Part shown: positions 14,281-17,763 of the stretch, piece after piece
Layout of the letters: every line of letters starts with the position of its first letter
Position numbering within the stretch: the stretch's first letter is position 1
Source of the DNA: an uncultured Armatimonadota bacterium
GTDB taxonomy: Bacteria; Armatimonadota; Armatimonadia; Armatimonadales; Armatimonadaceae
Direction of reading: 5' to 3'
Assembly (NCBI GenBank): GCA_903881535.1
Contig: CAIRTT010000642.1
Span: 1-17,763, forward strand
DNA: 17,763 nt
The notes under the pieces: generated by a model
The model's database searches: none
What the model saw: the letters and a program-made list of their open reading frames with translations, nothing else
What the model was told of the DNA's origin: nothing
Made by a program: the position numbers and the translations under genes

Positions 14281-14286
14281 TAAGAT
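14281..14286 (+). promoter_or_regulatory. Candidate -10 box (TAAGAT) for the UBact-proteasome genes
   Basis: GGGTAAGAT lies in the 53-base spacer after dop. A start near 14293 would give a ~12-base leader with AGAGG at 14295-14299, 5 bases before the UBact ATG. A short GCCCG/CGGGC hairpin (14252-14270) lies just upstream. This could allow the abundant tag and proteasome to be made separately from xylB-dop. Confidence 0.4.
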
Positions 14287-14304
14287 ACGTGTACAGAGGT
14301 GACT

Positions 14305-14502
14305 ATGATTGCATTTCCAGATGGACCATCCCCAGAGAGAATCGAGCGGCCTTCGCCTGCTGATCCAGCCCCGCGTGGCCCCGAGCAGCCTGGTCCGGTA
14401 ACCCCCGATGTCGACCGTCCGACAAGCCGGAATATCATGGACCGGATGCGTAAGGTGGACCCTAAGCTCGGTCGTAACTACCGCCAAAGAAGTGGGCAAT
14501 AG
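14305..14502 (+). CDS. UBact/Pup ubiquitin-like protein modifier
   Basis: This 65-residue protein is the protein-conjugation tag. The ATG at 14305 has AGAGG 5 bases upstream; a GTG two codons earlier is less well placed. The N-terminal ~40 residues are rich in Pro, Glu and Arg and probably disordered. The end NIMDRMRKVDPKLGRNYRQRSGQ, split here as NIMDRMRKVDPKLG and RNYRQRSGQ, matches the UBact family described from Nitrospirae, Armatimonadetes and other Gram-negative phyla. That family has a shortened relative of the Pup C terminus. It ends Ser-Gly-Gln instead of the Gly-Gly-Gln/Glu of actinobacterial Pup, so Dop must deamidate it before ligation. Only two lysines (50, 54) are present. It sits between dop and prcB, 3 bases from the latter. 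Confidence 0.93.
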   Translation: MIAFPDGPSPERIERPSPADPAPRGPEQPGPVTPDVDRPTSRNIMDRMRKVDPKLGRNYRQRSGQ

Positions 14503-14505
14503 CAC

Positions 14506-15297
14506 GTGGATGTCTCCCTGTTTCACCCGCAAAGTGGTGACTTTGCCGGCCTCACCGGCTTCACGCTAACCGATGCGCATCAAAGCGTAACATCCCACAC
14601 AAATGGCCTCGCATCCGAGCCTGTCCACGGAACGACTGTCATTGCGGTCAAGTTCAAGGATGGCGTCCTAACCGTTGGCGACCGCCGTGCAACCGGTGGC
14701 AACGCGATTATGTACGACAAGGCTGAGAAGGTTTTGGCGCTGGATGACACGATGCTGATGGCGATCAGCGGTGCCTTCAGCAAGGCGATCGAGTTCGTCC
14801 GCTTCCTCCGTCACAGCTTCAAGTACTACGAACGTTCACAGCTGCAGTCGCTAAGCCTCGATGGCAAGCTGAACGAAATTGGCCGGATGATGGCTGGGAA
14901 CCTTGGCGGCGCGATGAGCGGCGGCCTCGTGATTCCGGTCATTGCTGTCTATGACCAAAAGCAGGCTGCTGGACGTATTTTCTTCTATGATGCCGCTGGC
15001 GCGCGCTTTGAAAACCTCGAGTACGCAGCAGCTGGCTCGGGCAGCGTGCAGATCCGGGGAGCCTTTGAGTACATCGTGCGAACAAAAGGCAACTTCAGCG
15101 AAATGACGCTCGAAACTGCCCTCGCCGAAGCCCTCCATCTCCTTGAAATCGCCGCTGACCTTGACAGCGCAACCGGCGGTGCAGGAAAGGTTCTCCCACT
15201 TGCGCGTACCGTAACGGCCGCTGGGGTGACCGAAATTTCCGATGATGCAATCCGGGTAGCGCTTGGCGCATCCACAACGACCGCGACAAGTATCTGA
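14506..15297 (+). CDS. prcB: 20S proteasome beta subunit (catalytic)
   Basis: This 263-residue precursor starts with GTG 3 bases after the UBact stop. The processing site is HG|TTVIAVKF: cleavage after Gly42 would expose Thr43 as the N-terminal nucleophile, leaving a 42-residue propeptide. The other catalytic residues are in register: Asp59 (GDRRAT) equals Asp17 and Lys75 (YDKAEKV) equals Lys33 of the mature chain. AISGAFSKAIEFVRFLR, GGLVIPVIAVYD, and AAAGSGSVQIRGAFE with its GSG turn are standard beta-subunit features. It forms the two inner rings of the cytoplasmic 20S core with PrcA and degrades tagged proteins delivered by an ATPase ring, which is not encoded here. The order UBact-prcB-prcA matches the actinobacterial pup-prcB-prcA arrangement. 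Confidence 0.95.
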   Translation: MDVSLFHPQSGDFAGLTGFTLTDAHQSVTSHTNGLASEPVHGTTVIAVKFKDGVLTVGDRRATGGNAIMYDKAEKVLALDDTMLMAISGAFSKAIEFVRFLRHSFKYYERSQLQSLSLDGKLNEIGRMMAGNLGGAMSGGLVIPVIAVYDQKQAAGRIFFYDAAGARFENLEYAAAGSGSVQIRGAFEYIVRTKGNFSEMTLETALAEALHLLEIAADLDSATGGAGKVLPLARTVTAAGVTEISDDAIRVALGASTTTATSI

Positions 15298-15308
15298 CAG
15301 GCAACCTG

Positions 15309-16088
15309 ATGTCCTACAACTTTTACGATTTTCAAAATGCGATTCAGCAGCGCAACGACTATGTAGATGACCAGCTGCGGGATGGCAGCCCAGTCGTCGG
15401 CATCTCGTGCCCGGATGGCATCGTTCTCTTCACCCTCCGTGGCAGCCAGCGCAAGCTTTTTGAGGTCTATGACCGGATTGCTTACGGAGCAATGGGGCGC
15501 CAATCCGATGTTGAATCGATCCGGATTGCGGCGATTGATTCCGCACACCGTGAGGGTTTTCAACGCTCTGAGGATGATGTCTGCCTGAGCCGCCTCGTTG
15601 GCTTTGGTATTTCGCCTGCAGTAAAGCAGGTCTACAACGACCAGCGCGCAGTGCCGCTTACCATCCGCGCACTCTTTGCAGAACTCCACGATAGCCCGGC
15701 TGATGATCTATTTTGCACGCTGAATTACGATGGCGAATATCGCATCAGCAAGGGAAGCGCTGTGATTACGGGCGTCCGGTCTGCAGATGAAGTTGCAAAA
15801 GACATCCTCAAATCTGCAGCGCCTTCTACCTTGGATGAAGCGATCCAGCTCGCGGCAAAAGTGTGGGCACATGCGTACAACACGATGCGTCATGCGCGCA
15901 AGCCAGGCGGGGATGTCGATGACAACGGAGTTCGCTTGACACCTGCAGCAGCCTTTGAGGGAGCGCTTGAGAAGGGACAAATTCTTGAAGCGGCGCTCTT
16001 GACACGTAGTACATCCAAGACCAGTCGGTTCGAGTGCTGCACGCCAGAGACGGTGAGTGCCGCGGTTGCCGATTTGGACCTTGGGTGA
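15309..16088 (+). CDS. prcA: 20S proteasome alpha subunit (gate ring)
   Basis: This 259-residue protein starts 11 bases after prcB. It shows the alpha-type Ntn fold without an N-terminal nucleophile: YDFQNAIQQRNDYVDDQL in the H0/gate region, GSPVVGISCPDGIVLFTLRGSQRKLFEVYDRI, the conserved AYGAMGRQSDVESIR, and YNDQRAVPLTIRALFAEL with the usual RP-like element (VPLTIRALFAE). The acidic C terminus ends in ADLDLG. It would form the outer heptameric rings that gate entry and dock the ATPase. Its length is close to that of the actinobacterial protein. No strong ribosome-binding site is visible, so coupling to prcB is likely. The stop overlaps the mutS2 start as TGATG. Confidence 0.93.
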   Translation: MSYNFYDFQNAIQQRNDYVDDQLRDGSPVVGISCPDGIVLFTLRGSQRKLFEVYDRIAYGAMGRQSDVESIRIAAIDSAHREGFQRSEDDVCLSRLVGFGISPAVKQVYNDQRAVPLTIRALFAELHDSPADDLFCTLNYDGEYRISKGSAVITGVRSADEVAKDILKSAAPSTLDEAIQLAAKVWAHAYNTMRHARKPGGDVDDNGVRLTPAAAFEGALEKGQILEAALLTRSTSKTSRFECCTPETVSAAVADLDLG

Positions 16089-17763
16089 TGGACCAGCCAC
16101 ATAAACCTGACTTTGATCCGCATGCGCTTCGTGTTCTAGAATATGCTCGGGTAATTGACCACTTGGCAGAATATGCCAGTACCGAGCTTGGCCGGGAGCG
16201 TTGTCTCTCCGTCCAACCAACCGTGATCCACGCTTTCGTCCGTGAGCTACAACAGGAGACATCCGAGGCGCGTCGCCTCATCGATGAACATGGCCGTTTC
16301 CCGTTTGGTGGCATCCACGACATTCGTCGCGCACTCCAATCAGCGCATATCGGACAGCTTCTCCTCCCGCTTCAGCTCATCGAAGTCGCAAACACGATCG
16401 TTGGCTGCAATCGCTTAAAGGCCTGGGTTCAGGCGAAAGCGGAGAAGGCGCCGCTGCTGGCTGAACGCGCGGATGCCATTGTCGATTCCCCGATGGTCAC
16501 CGGTGCCGTCGATGGCTCCATCGGACGCTCGGGAGATATCCTCGACTCCGCAAGTCCAGCACTTGCCGCGGTTCGAAGCCGTAAGCGGATGCTGGTAAAG
16601 CGCATCGATGAAAAACTTTCATCCATCCTGTCAAGCTCATCGACACGCACGATGCTGATGGACACACAGGTTGTGGAGCGGGATGGCCGTCGTTGTCTTA
16701 ATGTAAAGGTTGAGCACAAACGCGTTTTTCAGGGACTCGTGCATGGGTTGTCCGCAACGGGTCAGACGGCGTTCATCGAGCCGATCGCAGTCGTTGAGGC
16801 AAACAATGAGCTACGCGAAGCGGAGGCCGTTGAGCAACGCGAAATGGATAAGGTTCTTCAGCGCCTCACAGAGCTGGTGAAGAAGCGGGAAAGCGAACTT
16901 GAGTCCGCGATTCAGGTCGCCGGTGGCCTTGACCTTGCGTGTGCAAAAGGGGAATATGCCGTCCACCTCGATGCATGTGAGCCACTGCTAAACCACAAAG
17001 GCCGCATCGATATCCGCCAGGGTAGGCATCCACTGCTTGACCCCGAAAAGTGCGTTCCGGTAACCGTAAGACTTGGTGCGACGGCGCAGGCATTGTTGAT
17101 CACAGGACCAAACACCGGCGGTAAAACCGTTACGCTGAAGACGCTGGGACTCTTCACTATCATGGCCCAAAGTGGCCTCCAGGTTCCCTGTCAGTCTGGC
17201 AGTGAGCTGGCGATGTTCGAGCAGGTTTTCGCCGATATTGGAGATGAGCAGTCCATCGCACAGAATCTTTCCACGTTCAGCGGCCACGTCGCGAACATCG
17301 TCAGAATTCTAAAGGTGTGTGGCCGGAGGGCGTTAGTTCTCCTCGATGAGCTCGGCTCAGGAACGGATCCTGCCGAAGGAGCCGCGCTGGCAAAGTCCAT
17401 TTTGACGGAGCTCCTTGCCCATAATGCACGCATCGTGGCGACGACACACTACGGCGAGTTGAAGGAGTTTGCCTATTCGCGGGATGGTGTTGAGAATGCC
17501 GCGGTTGAGTTCGATGTCGAAACCTTAAAGCCAACGTATCGGTTGCTTCAGGGCGTTCCGGGCTCATCCAATGCGTTTCACATTGCGCGTCGCCTTGGGA
17601 TGCCGAACCGCGTGGTGGATGCCGCCGTGGCTAGCCTTGGCTCTGCGGGCGCGGATGCTGCCGAAGTCATGCTGCGCCTCGAGGCTGCGAAGAAAGCCGC
17701 TGAGGATGAGCAACGGGAGGCGGAGCGCTTACGCAAGGAACTGTCTGATCTGCGCGCTAAGCA
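16088..17763 (+). CDS. mutS2: Endonuclease MutS2 (3' end outside window)
   Basis: The open frame starts with ATG overlapping the prcA stop by one base and runs off the window after ~558 of an expected ~780 codons. The N-terminal core/clamp region starts HALRVLEYARVIDHLAEYA. The ATPase domain has Walker A GPNTGGKT (340-347), IGDEQSIAQNLSTFSGH with Ser395, Walker B LVLLDELGSGTDP (Asp420, Glu421) and TTHYGELKEFAY. A Glu/Arg/Lys-rich coiled coil begins at the window edge; the C-terminal Smr nuclease domain would lie beyond. MutS2 is not a mismatch-repair MutS. It acts on branched DNA or, as shown in Bacillus, on collided ribosomes. If the latter holds here, its link with the proteasome genes would couple ribosome rescue to protein degradation; that is speculative. 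Confidence 0.95.
   Translation, partial: MDQPHKPDFDPHALRVLEYARVIDHLAEYASTELGRERCLSVQPTVIHAFVRELQQETSEARRLIDEHGRFPFGGIHDIRRALQSAHIGQLLLPLQLIEVANTIVGCNRLKAWVQAKAEKAPLLAERADAIVDSPMVTGAVDGSIGRSGDILDSASPALAAVRSRKRMLVKRIDEKLSSILSSSSTRTMLMDTQVVERDGRRCLNVKVEHKRVFQGLVHGLSATGQTAFIEPIAVVEANNELREAEAVEQREMDKVLQRLTELVKKRESELESAIQVAGGLDLACAKGEYAVHLDACEPLLNHKGRIDIRQGRHPLLDPEKCVPVTVRLGATAQALLITGPNTGGKTVTLKTLGLFTIMAQSGLQVPCQSGSELAMFEQVFADIGDEQSIAQNLSTFSGHVANIVRILKVCGRRALVLLDELGSGTDPAEGAALAKSILTELLAHNARIVATTHYGELKEFAYSRDGVENAAVEFDVETLKPTYRLLQGVPGSSNAFHIARRLGMPNRVVDAAVASLGSAGADAAEVMLRLEAAKKAAEDEQREAERLRKELSDLRAK

Noticed and set aside
14985..15689. A 234-codon minus-strand open frame opposite prcB and prcA
   Set aside because: Both proteasome genes are certain on the + strand, and the antisense frame has no motif or start signal.

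Overview
The window is 17.8 kb of GC-moderate bacterial DNA, with genes packed tightly and nearly all on the + strand. The combination of a UBact-type ubiquitin-like tag ending in Ser-Gly-Gln, a Dop deamidase, 20S proteasome alpha and beta subunits, and a PEP-CTERM surface protein points to a Gram-negative-type lineage outside the Actinobacteria. Armatimonadota is my best guess; Planctomycetota, Verrucomicrobiota or Nitrospirota relatives remain possible. No rRNA or other taxonomic marker is present, so this assignment is inference.

Region 1 (1-4600) is a run of overlapping or closely spaced genes. It holds the 3' part of an HscA-type Hsp70, an unrecognised protein, a Tat-exported ChaN-like haem/iron protein, an alpha/beta hydrolase, a small thioredoxin-fold protein, IscX, and a TIM-barrel sugar isomerase/epimerase. 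HscA and IscX are both iron-sulfur (Fe-S) cluster assembly factors, so iron/Fe-S handling is the probable theme.

Region 2 (4600-8900) holds a possibly leaderless mutL, followed by a large secreted protein of unknown function. Behind that protein lie two decayed copies of its own 3' end. Region 3 (8900-10234) is the only minus-strand unit: a PEP-CTERM protein with a clear intrinsic terminator and a TATAAT promoter box overlapping a small dyad.

Region 4 (10235-17763) starts with an OGG1-type 8-oxoguanine glycosylase and xylulokinase. It continues with the proteasome locus dop, UBact, prcB and prcA, then mutS2, which runs off the window. Dop would convert the tag's C-terminal Gln to Glu, a ligase encoded elsewhere would attach it to proteins, and PrcA/PrcB would degrade the tagged proteins. 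The PafA ligase and the ARC/Mpa ATPase are not in this window.

The strongest unexplained signal is a short motif, GGATG/CATCC. It occurs about 4-6 times more often than expected on both strands and in several reading frames, in genes and spacers, but falls to background across about 7.0-10.2 kb. It may be an uptake-like or methylation-linked genomic motif.
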